64,000 nt of DNA from Paenibacillus algorifonticola. Lineage in GTDB: Bacteria > Bacillota > Bacilli > Paenibacillales > Paenibacillaceae. The DNA lies in NCBI RefSeq assembly GCF_000971975.1, contig NZ_LAQO01000006.1, forward strand, positions 244,482 through 308,481, given 5' to 3'. Position numbers and translations under genes: made by a program. Below the pieces are notes generated by a model that was not told the DNA's origin, did no database searches, and was given only the letters and a program-made list of their open reading frames with translations. This document shows positions 45,482 to 53,652 of the stretch, one piece after another (positions within the stretch are counted from its first letter, which is position 1; each line of letters begins with the position of its first letter).

Positions 45482-45684
45482 GGAAGAGCTATAGCCGGAA
45501 TTGCAGGAGCGAGAGCCAAAAATATAGGAGGTTGTGCCCGGAATATATGGGCGTTCCTTCCTCTATTCCCTCTCGTTCCCGAAGCTTCGGGCAGCTAGAG
45601 TTCATGGCCAAGGAGGCGGCGGACTATGCAATTGTGTTATGATAGTCTAAATGAACCTTCTATTGGAAAGGTTGCCGATTTTTT

Positions 45685-46845
45685 ATGGATCAACATATTT
45701 TAGATATTAACCGTGTCATTACCAATGCGACGCAGGTCATGGAGGACAGCAAATTTCAGATTTTTGAAATTTGCGAGGCTGCACGCGCTGAACTGGAATC
45801 ACTCGAGCAGGAGCTCGAAGTGGTTATTCAGGAAACGGTAAGAACGATTGAGAGAGTCGATCAGCTTGAGCTGGATTACCGGCAGGCGAGAATACGTCTA
45901 ACGGAAGTTAGCCGTGATTTCGTCAGATACAAGGAAGAGGATATTAAATCCGCATATGAGAAGGCGACGCAGATCCAGCTCGATTTAATGGTTTGCCGCG
46001 AGAAGGAAACGTATTTAAAATCGAGACGCGATGATCTGCAAAAGCGCGTGCGCAATGTAGAATCCTCGATTGAGCGTGCAGAGATGATCGCTTCGCAAAT
46101 TAATGTCGTATTGGAATATTTGTCGGGCGACCTCAATCAGGTCACGCGTATTTTAGAATCCGCGAAAACAAGGCAGCTGATTGGCCTGAAAATTATTTTA
46201 GCCCAAGAGGAAGAGCGCAAGCGTATAGCCCGTGAGATCCATGACGGACCGGCGCAATCCCTTGCAAATATTGTCATGCGTACGGAAATTGCAGAAAGAA
46301 TGTTTCTAAAGAAGGAGTTTCAGCTAGTACAGGACGAATTAGTAGATTTAAAGGGTCAAGTTCGTCTAGGACTCGAGGAAATTCGCAAAATTATTTTTAA
46401 CCTTCGTCCAATGGCGCTTGATGATTTGGGACTTGTACCCACGCTGCGCAAGTTTGTACAGGACTTTGAAGAAAAAACAAAAATACATACTGTATTTGAT
46501 CTTACGGGCAGAGAGATTCGAATGCCTTCCGCCATGGAAGCTGCTATTTACCGTTTGGTCCAAGAAGCCTACTCCAATGCGCTTAAGCATGCTAATGCCT
46601 CTTACGTTACTCTAGACATGGTTTATACCTCAGATTCAGTTACAATCACCGTATTCGACAATGGTAGTGGATTCCAACAAGAGCTTATTCAGGTGCATAA
46701 CGGAGACAACTCGCATTTTGGGTTAGTCGGCATGCAGGAAAGGATTGATCTCTTGGAAGGGAAGATGGACATAGACTCAAATTTAGGAAAAGGCACGAAG
46801 ATTATATTTAAAATCCCTATTACAGCGGAGAATAGAAAGGAGTAA
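45685..46845 (+). CDS. degS: Sensor histidine kinase DegS
   Basis: This 386-residue cytoplasmic kinase has a long N-terminal coiled-coil sensor region (about 1-170), then the HisKA_3 dimerisation motif REIHDGPAQSLAN with phospho-acceptor His186, and a HATPase domain with EAYSNALKHAN (near 295) and SHFGLVGMQERI (near 347). There is no membrane segment, as expected for DegS. With DegU it controls exoenzymes, motility, competence and matrix. It is eight bases upstream of degU and head of the com/flg series, as in B. subtilis. The start ATG 45685 has only a weak, distant ribosome site (GGAAAGG). Confidence 0.96.
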   Translation: MDQHILDINRVITNATQVMEDSKFQIFEICEAARAELESLEQELEVVIQETVRTIERVDQLELDYRQARIRLTEVSRDFVRYKEEDIKSAYEKATQIQLDLMVCREKETYLKSRRDDLQKRVRNVESSIERAEMIASQINVVLEYLSGDLNQVTRILESAKTRQLIGLKIILAQEEERKRIAREIHDGPAQSLANIVMRTEIAERMFLKKEFQLVQDELVDLKGQVRLGLEEIRKIIFNLRPMALDDLGLVPTLRKFVQDFEEKTKIHTVFDLTGREIRMPSAMEAAIYRLVQEAYSNALKHANASYVTLDMVYTSDSVTITVFDNGSGFQQELIQVHNGDNSHFGLVGMQERIDLLEGKMDIDSNLGKGTKIIFKIPITAENRKE

Positions 46846-46853
46846 GATGACGA

Positions 46854-47582
46854 ATGAACCAAAGCGCATCTAATCATAAACGTAAAATTAAAATTTTGCT
46901 TGCTGACGATCATCAGCTTTTTCGTGAAGGATTGAAACGTATCTTGAATATGGAGGAGGACCTGGAGGTCATTGGCGAATGCGGTGACGGCATCCAGGTG
47001 CTTGAATTTTGCAACCATACAATTCCAGAAATCGTCCTGATGGACATCAATATGCCGATTGAAAATGGGGTCGTGACGACTGAGCGGCTTAAGACGATTT
47101 TCCCAGATGTGAAGGTCATTATTTTGTCGATTCATGATGATGAGAGCTATGTGTTCGAGACGCTTCGTAAAGGCGCGACAGGCTACCTGTTGAAGGATAT
47201 GGAAGCGGAGGCCCTCATTAACGCTATACGTTCCGTCGTTAACGGACATGCTTACATTCATCCTAAAGTCACAGGCAAGCTGATCAACCAGCTGCGACGC
47301 ATGACTTATCTGGATGAAATGGGAGTCGTGTCTGGTGCGGCAGCAGCGAAAGAGCCAGGAGTGAAATTTGTCGCTGGCGATGACAATCCATTAACAAGAC
47401 GTGAGGCCGAAGTATTGCGCCTGATGGCTGAGGGCAAAAGTAACAAGCTCATCGGCGAGTTTCTGTTCATCAGTGAAAAGACGGTTAAAAACCACGTCAG
47501 CAGCATTTTGCAAAAAATGGAAGTTGATGATCGTACGCAAGCCGTTATCAACTCCATTAAGTTCGGCTGGGTTACGCTGTAA
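46854..47582 (+). CDS. degU: Response regulator DegU
   Basis: This 242-residue NarL/LuxR-family regulator has an N-terminal receiver domain (acidic pocket ADD 17-19, phospho-acceptor Asp64 in LMDINMP) and a C-terminal helix-turn-helix (LTRREAEVLRLMAEGKSN ... SEKTVKNHVSSILQK). It is phosphorylated by DegS and, at low or high phosphorylation, turns on competence, motility or exoenzyme genes. It is eight bases after degS in the same operon. An intrinsic terminator follows 150 bp downstream. Confidence 0.97.
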   Translation: MNQSASNHKRKIKILLADDHQLFREGLKRILNMEEDLEVIGECGDGIQVLEFCNHTIPEIVLMDINMPIENGVVTTERLKTIFPDVKVIILSIHDDESYVFETLRKGATGYLLKDMEAEALINAIRSVVNGHAYIHPKVTGKLINQLRRMTYLDEMGVVSGAAAAKEPGVKFVAGDDNPLTRREAEVLRLMAEGKSNKLIGEFLFISEKTVKNHVSSILQKMEVDDRTQAVINSIKFGWVTL

Positions 47583-47738
47583 CTGTTCTGACCTAAAGTG
47601 AGAGAAAGTGGGCTACATAGTGCTGCTAAAGGTGTCCAAAGGACCATGCTTTGCGAGCAAGCAGCAGCTTCTTAATAGATGAATCAAGCGTCAGAAACGA
47701 AAGATGATACAAGGAACAACTAAATAGGCAGGAAAGAA

Positions 47739-47782
47739 GAGCTTCCAGGACCATAGTAATATGGCTGGGAGCTTTTTTTATG
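47739..47782 (+). terminator. Rho-independent terminator after degU
   Basis: AGCTTCCAG / CTGGGAGCT with CCAT / ATGG nested inside, followed by TTTTTTT. It ends the degSU unit. The next 230 bases to the following gene show no other clear element. Confidence 0.9.
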
Positions 47783-48016
47783 GAAAAAAGGATTGAAGCT
47801 TCCACACAGGGCGTTATTTTTTTCGACAGGAGTTGTGCGCTTGTCCACCGATGTTGGAACCACTGGGCGCCCGCAGGCATATAATGCAGAACAAGACAGG
47901 TTGGGAGCAGCAGAGCGGTTAGTTGGGTAGCCTGAGTATGATGACGGGTGTGCTGTCTGGAACTTGGACGGGAAAAAGGAAACAAGCTTTAGATTATTTT
48001 TAGGAGGTGCGGTGCC

Positions 48017-48607
48017 ATGATCAAAATCTTTTTAATAGTCGTGGGCTGCTATGTGCTGGCCGGCTTTCTGGTACATGCAGTTTACCGCTTGAAACGCCAT
48101 CGGCAGCATTCCGCCAAACATTATGTGCTGCTTGCCAGTCGCCAGCATTCTAATATGGAACGGATGATTCGCTCCTTCTTCTCGTTCTCGCGCTGGATGG
48201 GCATAGATGTGCAATTGACTGTCGTAGATGCTGGTCTCAGCGAGCAAACAAGGGAAATTATACAGCGATTGAACCGTACAGCCGGAGGAGTAAACCTTTA
48301 CGTAGAACGGTTTGATGGAAGCGAGTTAAGGCCTATGCCATTGAAGGAAGGGCGAGCGAACGAGCCGGAGCTGCAGCAGCATTTAAACAAGCACAGGCAA
48401 GAAGAAGAGGAATGGAGCTCTGAAGCAAAAAAGGGACTAGTGGAGCCGGAGTCCAGTAATGCTTCTAAGGGTGGGCGAAAAAAGCAGGAGCAAGCAGCTT
48501 CCAGCTTATTGTGGAGACTGCAAGCAGATGGAGTAGTAACGAAAAATGAATACCCCGTCGTCATCGATCTGCAAAATCCGGAGGATTTATCGAAGATTCC
48601 TTTTTGA
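48017..48607 (+). CDS. Membrane-anchored protein of unknown function between degU and comFA
   Basis: This 196-residue protein has one N-terminal membrane helix (about 3-22), then a segment (HYVLLASRQHSNMERMIRSF, then IDVQLTVVDAGLSEQT) that resembles the first beta-alpha-beta unit of a GT-A glycosyltransferase (strand, helix, strand ending in VDAGLS). The middle and end are charged and low-complexity (EEEEWSSEAKKG, GGRKKQEQ). It has a strong AGGAGGTG site before ATG 48017. It sits where B. subtilis has other small genes between degU and comFA. It is too short for an active transferase. Function unknown. Confidence 0.7.
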   Translation: MIKIFLIVVGCYVLAGFLVHAVYRLKRHRQHSAKHYVLLASRQHSNMERMIRSFFSFSRWMGIDVQLTVVDAGLSEQTREIIQRLNRTAGGVNLYVERFDGSELRPMPLKEGRANEPELQQHLNKHRQEEEEWSSEAKKGLVEPESSNASKGGRKKQEQAASSLLWRLQADGVVTKNEYPVVIDLQNPEDLSKIPF

Positions 48608-48916
48608 GTGGAATGGTGGAGAGAGTAAGAAAAGGAAGTAAGGAATTGAAAGGTAAAGATAAAGAGGTAAAAAGATAGAGATAGTGAGGGACTCATACAG
48701 GCATTAAGAGCTGAAAGGTTGAAGAGGCCAAGAAAAGCTGAAAAGCTCATGGGGCAAAGTGATAGCGAAGATTGGATGACATTGATAAAAGGCAGGTAAT
48801 CCATTATAGTTATAACAAACCAACAGGATCGAAACGGAAGGCTGTTCGTACATTTACTCCAGTACGGTGGCATAAAGCACGGAACAAGTAAAACCTGCAG
48901 TTCAAATAGATAAAGA

Positions 48917-48966
48917 TGAAGCACATCTTTGATAACGCTTAGGCGTTGTTGAGGTGTGCTTTTTTG
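48917..48966 (+). terminator. Terminator-like hairpin before comFA
   Basis: AGCACATC / GGTGTGCT with AACGC-TTAG-GCGTT inside, followed by TTTTTT. The 380-bp gap after the 196-aa gene also contains a strikingly purine-rich strand (48617-48700) but no other gene. Confidence 0.8.
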
Positions 48967-48985
48967 CGTTTCATTCGGAAAGGGG

Positions 48986-51052
48986 ATGCGTTGTATTAAA
49001 GCCTACATCTATATTATGCTGCAATCCGAGTATTGGACATGTAAAGTGACCATCAAGCCCGAGGTTGATGCCTCCTTCTGGGAGAATGCAGAGAAGCTGC
49101 TTTTATGGAAAAAATCGATTCCTCTCGGTATAGCAATGGAAATAGCTGATCGTTTTAATGCAAATGAAACAAATATGTGGATAGACATGGGAATAGTGAG
49201 AAGTATTGGAGAGAGAACGGTAAATATTTTTGGCAAGTGGTTAGGGAGACGGGGAAGGCGACTATGGAGCAGGAAAAGGAAGGGATCTGGCGAGGGCAGG
49301 GAGGAGGGTAGAAAAAGGGAGGACGATCAGCTGGCTTTGGGTCGTTTGGCCGAAATAATTAGCCAAGCGCGTAATGAGTTGAATTGGTGGACGGGGCAGG
49401 GGATGTCCACTTTGGACATGCGCGAAGCGCTCGCTGCGGATCGGCACGAGCGCGGTGGATCGGCGCGCGGAGTGGAACGCGCGCCTGTACAGGCGCTTGC
49501 CGCCGCCGCACAGCTGGCGGCAGCGGCGCTGCAAGGCCGTGCGCTGCTGCGCGGCGAAGCGCACGCACTGCTTGAAGGGACAGCTGCCGCAGGCGCTGTC
49601 CCGACCCTGGACAAGGACGCTGCGCTGCAGCTAGCGTCCTTGCTGGGCTTGATACAGCTGCGCAGCGCTGTATCAACAGCGAGGGCCAGCCGCGAAGCAG
49701 GCTGGCCACAGCGCGCCCAGCGCGGGCTTCGCTGCCTGCGCTGCGGCAGCGGAGAAGAGCAGCTGCACAGGACACCCTGTGCAGCCTGCGGGCGAGAGGC
49801 ATGCGCGTATTGCACCGCATGCCTCACAATGGGGCGCAGCCGCGAATGCGAGCTGCTGCTATTAGGAGCTGCTGGCGCTACCAGCAGCAGCTCCAGCCAA
49901 TCGCCGCCCCAAAAACAGCGTCTCGCGCATTGGGGGCTGAGCCCTGCTCAAGCAGCGGCGGCAGAGGCCGCGCTTCATTTTATAGAACAACCGTCTCGTC
50001 CTGCTCCAAGCCACTCGACTGAATCGTCTCGCGTTGCTCCAACCCGCACGCTTGACGCCAATCAAACGAGCTTCTTGCTATGGGCGGTCACTGGCGCCGG
50101 CAAAACAGAAATGACCTTTCCTCTTGTCGAGTCGATTCTTCTCCGCGGGGGAAAAGCATTAATAGCAACGCCGCGGAGGGATGTCGTGCTGGAGCTAAAC
50201 CCGCGTATCAGGAAGGCATTCCCTGAATACAGCGTAGTCACGCTATACGGCGGCAGCGAACAGCGGTGGGAGCCAGGCGATATTACGCTCGCCACAACCC
50301 ATCAACTGCTGAGATTTCATCATGCCTTCGACTTGGTCATTTTGGATGAATTGGATGCGTTCCCGTATCATAATAATCCCCAGCTCCATTACGCAGCGGA
50401 CAAAAGCTGTGCGCCAACAGGCTACAGAATTTTGCTCTCTGCTACGCCTCCAGTGGAGCTGCAGCAGTTGGCACGGCGGGGGAGGCTTGCCCATGCGAGA
50501 GTTCCTGTACGGTTTCATCGCCATTCGCTTCCTGTTCCGAGACTGCTTAGTACACCTAACGTAGGTCAAATGCTGGACAAGCGCCAGCTTCCAAGGCGGC
50601 TTCGTGTCGCGATGCTTTGTTCCTTGGAACGAGGCGCACAGCTGTTTGTCTTTGTGCAGAGAATTTCGCAAGTCGAACGCATGGCTCAGCTGCTGCAGAC
50701 GACGCTTAACCTTCTCCAAGTAGCTGGAACTTCTTCGCAGGATCCGGAGCGGGTCGAGAAGGTTCAGCGTTTTCGAGCCGGGGCTATTCGTATTCTGGTG
50801 ACGACTACAATTTTGGAGCGCGGGGTAACGATCCCAAGAAGCGATGTTTTTATTTTGGATGCAGATGGACAGTTATTTGATGAGGCCTCGCTCGTGCAGA
50901 TGGCTGGAAGAGCTGGAAGATCCAGCGATGACCCAAACGGCAGCGTTATTTTTTGTGCAAAAGAGCGTACTCGATCCCAGATGATGGCTGTCCATCATAT
51001 TAAAAAGATGAATCGTATCGCCCGGGCTAAAGGCTATTTTAGGCCGATTTAG
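48986..51052 (+). CDS. comFA: ComFA, DNA-uptake helicase/translocase, unusually long
   Basis: ComFA is a DEAD-type ATPase that drives single-stranded DNA through the ComEC channel in competence. Here it has about 688 residues versus about 460 in B. subtilis. The four-cysteine zinc motif begins at Cys250 (CLRCG ... CAACG ... CAYCTAC), Walker A is AVTGAGKT at 367-374, the DEAD-equivalent is DELDAFPY, and motif VI is QMAGRAGRSS. The roughly 190 extra residues precede the zinc motif; they are Ala/Arg-rich and encoded by GC-rich, hairpin-dense DNA. The start is uncertain: ATG 48986 fits the family pattern (KAYIYIM), but its purine stretch is too close, and ATG 49016 is possible. The core motifs are intact, so it may be functional. 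Confidence 0.9.
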   Translation: MRCIKAYIYIMLQSEYWTCKVTIKPEVDASFWENAEKLLLWKKSIPLGIAMEIADRFNANETNMWIDMGIVRSIGERTVNIFGKWLGRRGRRLWSRKRKGSGEGREEGRKREDDQLALGRLAEIISQARNELNWWTGQGMSTLDMREALAADRHERGGSARGVERAPVQALAAAAQLAAAALQGRALLRGEAHALLEGTAAAGAVPTLDKDAALQLASLLGLIQLRSAVSTARASREAGWPQRAQRGLRCLRCGSGEEQLHRTPCAACGREACAYCTACLTMGRSRECELLLLGAAGATSSSSSQSPPQKQRLAHWGLSPAQAAAAEAALHFIEQPSRPAPSHSTESSRVAPTRTLDANQTSFLLWAVTGAGKTEMTFPLVESILLRGGKALIATPRRDVVLELNPRIRKAFPEYSVVTLYGGSEQRWEPGDITLATTHQLLRFHHAFDLVILDELDAFPYHNNPQLHYAADKSCAPTGYRILLSATPPVELQQLARRGRLAHARVPVRFHRHSLPVPRLLSTPNVGQMLDKRQLPRRLRVAMLCSLERGAQLFVFVQRISQVERMAQLLQTTLNLLQVAGTSSQDPERVEKVQRFRAGAIRILVTTTILERGVTIPRSDVFILDADGQLFDEASLVQMAGRAGRSSDDPNGSVIFCAKERTRSQMMAVHHIKKMNRIARAKGYFRPI
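49481..49888. repeat. Array of eleven consecutive perfect inverted repeats within comFA
   Basis: Non-overlapping perfect dyads follow each other: 49481-49496, 49502-49521, 49539-49564, 49577-49602, 49612-49642, 49649-49676, 49684-49707, 49731-49750, 49762-49785, 49796-49825 and 49868-49888. Arms are 6 to 10 bp and loops 0 to 14 bases. The longest arms are TTGATACAGC / GCTGTATCAA, GCTGCACAGG / CCTGTGCAGC and GAGGCATGCG / CGCATGCCTC. The reading frame stays open throughout. The DNA is far more GC-rich than its flanks. Confidence 0.85.
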
Positions 51053-51312
51053 GTGTGAACGGTGGCCTCCATAAAGTTGCGGTGTTATTTAAAAGCGTAG
51101 TGAGAAAGCGAATTCGCTGTATGAAAATTCTGGCTCACAATCGGCATTTATACTCTTGAATTTCCGGAAATGAGCCACAATAGGGAAAAATTTAAGTAGC
51201 TGCCGCCGTAGTAACTGTATCAGCAGCTTCAGCTTCTCCAGCTCTACCCTTTATTGCCGCTTCGCCCTTTTCACTATGCTTCTATAACTCTAATAAGGAG
51301 GCTTACTATAAC

Positions 51313-52188
51313 GTGAACGGGTTCACATTCTATCATCTAAGGCAGCAGGTCGTAAAATATGCGGGAACTACGTTGGGTCTGCTTGGTCCATCAGCCCAGC
51401 TTTGTCCGCTATGCGGCAAAACCGCAAAGTCATTATCACATAAAAAATTATCTGCGCAGCAAGCGCCACTTGGCTCGCTGTCACCATCTTTTGCAAAATC
51501 GTTATGTAGAAATTGTTTGGCGGACATTCCTTGGATTTACAAGGTGAAATGCCGAATATGCGGACGGGGGGCAGTCTGCCCCGACTGCATAAGACGCAGC
51601 GATACAGCCTTTGTGCTCAATAGGAGCGCTGTGCAATACAGCGAGCCAATGCGGGAGCTTTTGGCTAAATATAAATATCGGGGGAATGAAACGTTGGCAC
51701 CTTATTTGGGAGAAATGCTGCTGCATCCGCTCGCTGAAATGACCCGTGAACTGTCAGGCAGGCTTGGTATCCGTGCTGGTAGCCCATGGTCTGAAATTTG
51801 GCATGCGATAACTTACGTGCCTGTTAGCAGCGAGCGGGCTGAGGAACGCGGTTTTAACCAAGCGGAAAAATTGGCTGTGATGGTGTCCCAGAATACCGAG
51901 ATTCCTCTGTGTCATTTGCTTGTACGCCTAAGACATTCGGAGAAGCAAAGCTTTAAGACTCGTTCAGCACGTATGCGAGATATGAACAGTCTTTTTGCTG
52001 TAAGAGCTGGTTCTATGAAACAGTTTTTATTAATGCATAATAGAAGAAAGGAATGCGGAGCTCCACGAATCTTGCTGGTCGATGACATTTATACAACAGG
52101 AAGCACCATTCAGGCCTGTGCAGAGGCGCTCCAAAAAGCAGATACTTCCCCAATGGATATCTATGCTCTAACATGGGCACGATCATGA
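51313..52188 (+). CDS. comFC: ComFC, phosphoribosyltransferase-fold competence protein
   Basis: This 291-residue protein has N-terminal zinc-binding elements (CPLCG, CRNC, CRICG, CPDC) and a C-terminal PRTase-type domain with the PRPP motif ILLVDDIYTTGST near 253-265 and the ComF pattern VPVSSERAEERGFNQAE. ComFC assists DNA uptake in competence. The start is GTG 51313 with GGAGG upstream. comFB, present in B. subtilis between comFA and comFC, is missing here; the 260-bp gap holds no gene. The loops are longer than in the B. subtilis protein. Confidence 0.94.
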   Translation: MNGFTFYHLRQQVVKYAGTTLGLLGPSAQLCPLCGKTAKSLSHKKLSAQQAPLGSLSPSFAKSLCRNCLADIPWIYKVKCRICGRGAVCPDCIRRSDTAFVLNRSAVQYSEPMRELLAKYKYRGNETLAPYLGEMLLHPLAEMTRELSGRLGIRAGSPWSEIWHAITYVPVSSERAEERGFNQAEKLAVMVSQNTEIPLCHLLVRLRHSEKQSFKTRSARMRDMNSLFAVRAGSMKQFLLMHNRRKECGAPRILLVDDIYTTGSTIQACAEALQKADTSPMDIYALTWARS

Positions 52189-52303
52189 TTTTAACTATCA
52201 CTTTTTTCCAGTTCATTAAGATTACTAGTGAAATTATTATTTGTTTCAGCTAGAATAGAGCTAATCATAACTTCAAAAGGTAGATCAGGGAGGTCGGAAA
52301 TTA

Positions 52304-52726
52304 ATGATGAATTTAGATAATTGTCCACGCTGCGGCAAGCTGTTCTCCAAGAACTTTCGTGACGTCTGTCCGGCTTGCATTAAAGAAATAGATAAAGAGT
52401 ATGAGCTTTGTTCCGATTATTTGCGTAAACATAAAGGAGCGAACATACAGGATTTGTCCAATGAAACAGGGGTAAGTATTCGCCAAATTACGAAGTTTGT
52501 CAAAGAAGGTCGTATATCCATTATGAATGCGCCTAATATGGCTTATCCATGCGAAGTTTGCGGTACCCTGATTCGGGAAAACAATATGTGCGATAGCTGT
52601 AGAGCGCGTTTAATTAGCGATACTGGGAAAATGCGCAACGAGGATACCAGAAGGGCGGAAGAGCAGGAAGCGCAGAAGGCTAACCAGAACATTTACAAAG
52701 GTATAGATCGCTACAAGGATCGTTAG
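52304..52726 (+). CDS. yvyF: Flagellar operon protein YvyF (TIGR03826 family)
   Basis: This 140-residue protein has two zinc-ribbon-like cysteine pairs at each end (CPRCG ... CPAC and CEVCG ... CDSC) around a MerR-like helix-turn-helix (NIQDLSNETGVSIRQITKFVKEGRI). It matches the flagellar-operon family found between comFC and flgM in Bacilli. Function is not well established; a regulatory role is plausible. ATG 52304 (followed by a second ATG) has a GGGAGGTC site. Confidence 0.9.
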   Translation: MMNLDNCPRCGKLFSKNFRDVCPACIKEIDKEYELCSDYLRKHKGANIQDLSNETGVSIRQITKFVKEGRISIMNAPNMAYPCEVCGTLIRENNMCDSCRARLISDTGKMRNEDTRRAEEQEAQKANQNIYKGIDRYKDR

Positions 52727-52761
52727 AATTTATTAATATTTGTCAATCGTCGATATAACTA

Positions 52762-52788
52762 TAAATTTCTTGGGGAATAAGCCGATAA
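52762..52788 (+). promoter_or_regulatory. Sigma-D promoter of flgM
   Basis: TAAA (52762-52765), 15 bases, GCCGATAA (52781-52788). This is an exact TAAA-N15-GCCGATA match to the motility sigma factor consensus. Transcription would begin near 52795, giving a leader of about 50 bases. Confidence 0.9.
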
Positions 52789-52812
52789 TACTGTTAAAGG
52801 TTATCGGCTTAT
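52777..52812. promoter_or_regulatory. Palindrome covering the flgM sigma-D -10 box and start site
   Basis: ATAAGCCGATAA, 12 bases, TTATCGGCTTAT is a 12-bp perfect dyad whose left arm contains the whole -10 box. Because transcription starts between the arms, it cannot fold in the flgM RNA, but it could fold in read-through RNA from yvyF or bind a protein dimer. Confidence 0.75.
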
Positions 52813-52844
52813 TAGCATGTGTCCAAATAAATGAGGTGAATAAA

Positions 52845-53123
52845 TTGAAGATAAATGAACCTGGTCGTATCCACTCGATTAACCAGTACCAGAAGAAGAA
52901 CGAAATGGCAGTGAACAACGCCAATAAGAAGCAGAGGAAGGATGAGGTGCAGATCTCAGCCGCTGCCAAGGAGATGCTCTCTACGAGTCAGATGAACAGT
53001 CCTGAACGCGCAAAGCATATTGAGAGCCTGAAGCAATCCATAGCATCTGGAACGTATCATGTTGATTCGGGCAAGCTGGCTGAGAAACTGCTTCCTTATT
53101 TCGACAACAATCCGAGTGAATGA
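52845..53123 (+). CDS. flgM: Anti-sigma factor FlgM
   Basis: This 92-residue inhibitor of sigma-D keeps late flagellar genes off until the hook is complete. The C-terminal sigma-binding part is visible (ISAAAKEMLSTSQ, then HIESLKQSIASGTYHVDSGKLAEKLL). The start is TTG 52845 with GAGGTGA seven bases upstream; the frame extends to 52740 but that would begin upstream of the sigma-D promoter. It opens the flgM-flgN-flgK-flgL unit. Confidence 0.94.
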   Translation: MKINEPGRIHSINQYQKKNEMAVNNANKKQRKDEVQISAAAKEMLSTSQMNSPERAKHIESLKQSIASGTYHVDSGKLAEKLLPYFDNNPSE

Positions 53124-53139
53124 GGATGGGTGAACGGAG

Positions 53140-53637
53140 ATGTCTCTTGAATTAATTGCAGATACCCTGCAGCAGCAGTTAAAGCTGTATCATTCACTTC
53201 TGGTAATTGAACTGAGTAAGAAGGACATGATTATTCAGAATGATGTTCTGCAATTAAATGTACACACCCAGAAGCAGAAGCTGCTTGTTGCGAAAGCGGA
53301 AGAGCTTGAACGTATGCGTACTCAGCTTACTTCCCGTTATTTTAAAGATATTGGGTTTAGAATTCGCAGCGGCATTTTGGCAGAACTTATTCGCTCCGTC
53401 GCTAATCCGGAAATTAAAGCGCAGCTGCTGCAGCTTCATACCCAGCTCAATGATGTGTTGGCCCAGCTTAAGGAAGCTAGTGCCTTGAATCAGCAATTAA
53501 TTAATCAATCCTTGTCTTTTCTGGATTTCTCGATCAGCCTGATGATGGATGACCCGAATGAGGATCTTGTCTATCAGCATCCGATGAATCAGTATCCAGG
53601 CAGTAAGCGCAATGGATTATTTGATAGTAAAGCTTAA
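53140..53637 (+). CDS. flgN: Flagellar export chaperone FlgN
   Basis: This 165-residue mostly helical protein has the FlgN layout (N-terminal LIADTLQQQLKLYHSLLVIE; central and C-terminal amphipathic helices). It escorts the hook-filament junction proteins FlgK and FlgL to the export gate. It corresponds to YvyG in B. subtilis and lies between flgM and flgK with 16-bp spacings. ATG 53140 follows GAACGGAG. Confidence 0.92.
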   Translation: MSLELIADTLQQQLKLYHSLLVIELSKKDMIIQNDVLQLNVHTQKQKLLVAKAEELERMRTQLTSRYFKDIGFRIRSGILAELIRSVANPEIKAQLLQLHTQLNDVLAQLKEASALNQQLINQSLSFLDFSISLMMDDPNEDLVYQHPMNQYPGSKRNGLFDSKA

Positions 53638-53652
53638 GGAGGAGACAAGCAG

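Noticed and set aside
45648..45681. TAAA ... GCCGATTT before degS as a sigma-D promoter
   Set aside because: The spacer is 22 bases instead of about 15, and the -10 would end at the start codon, leaving no leader.
48617..48700. Purine-rich strand after the 196-residue protein gene as a small gene or structured RNA
   Set aside because: No start with a ribosome site, no coding pattern and no self-complementarity; it is simple low-complexity sequence.
49262..49827. Several antisense frames across the GC-rich part of comFA
   Set aside because: High GC lowers stop frequency in all frames. The sense frame connects conserved ComFA motifs, and the antisense products are Arg/Ala/Cys-rich without family features.
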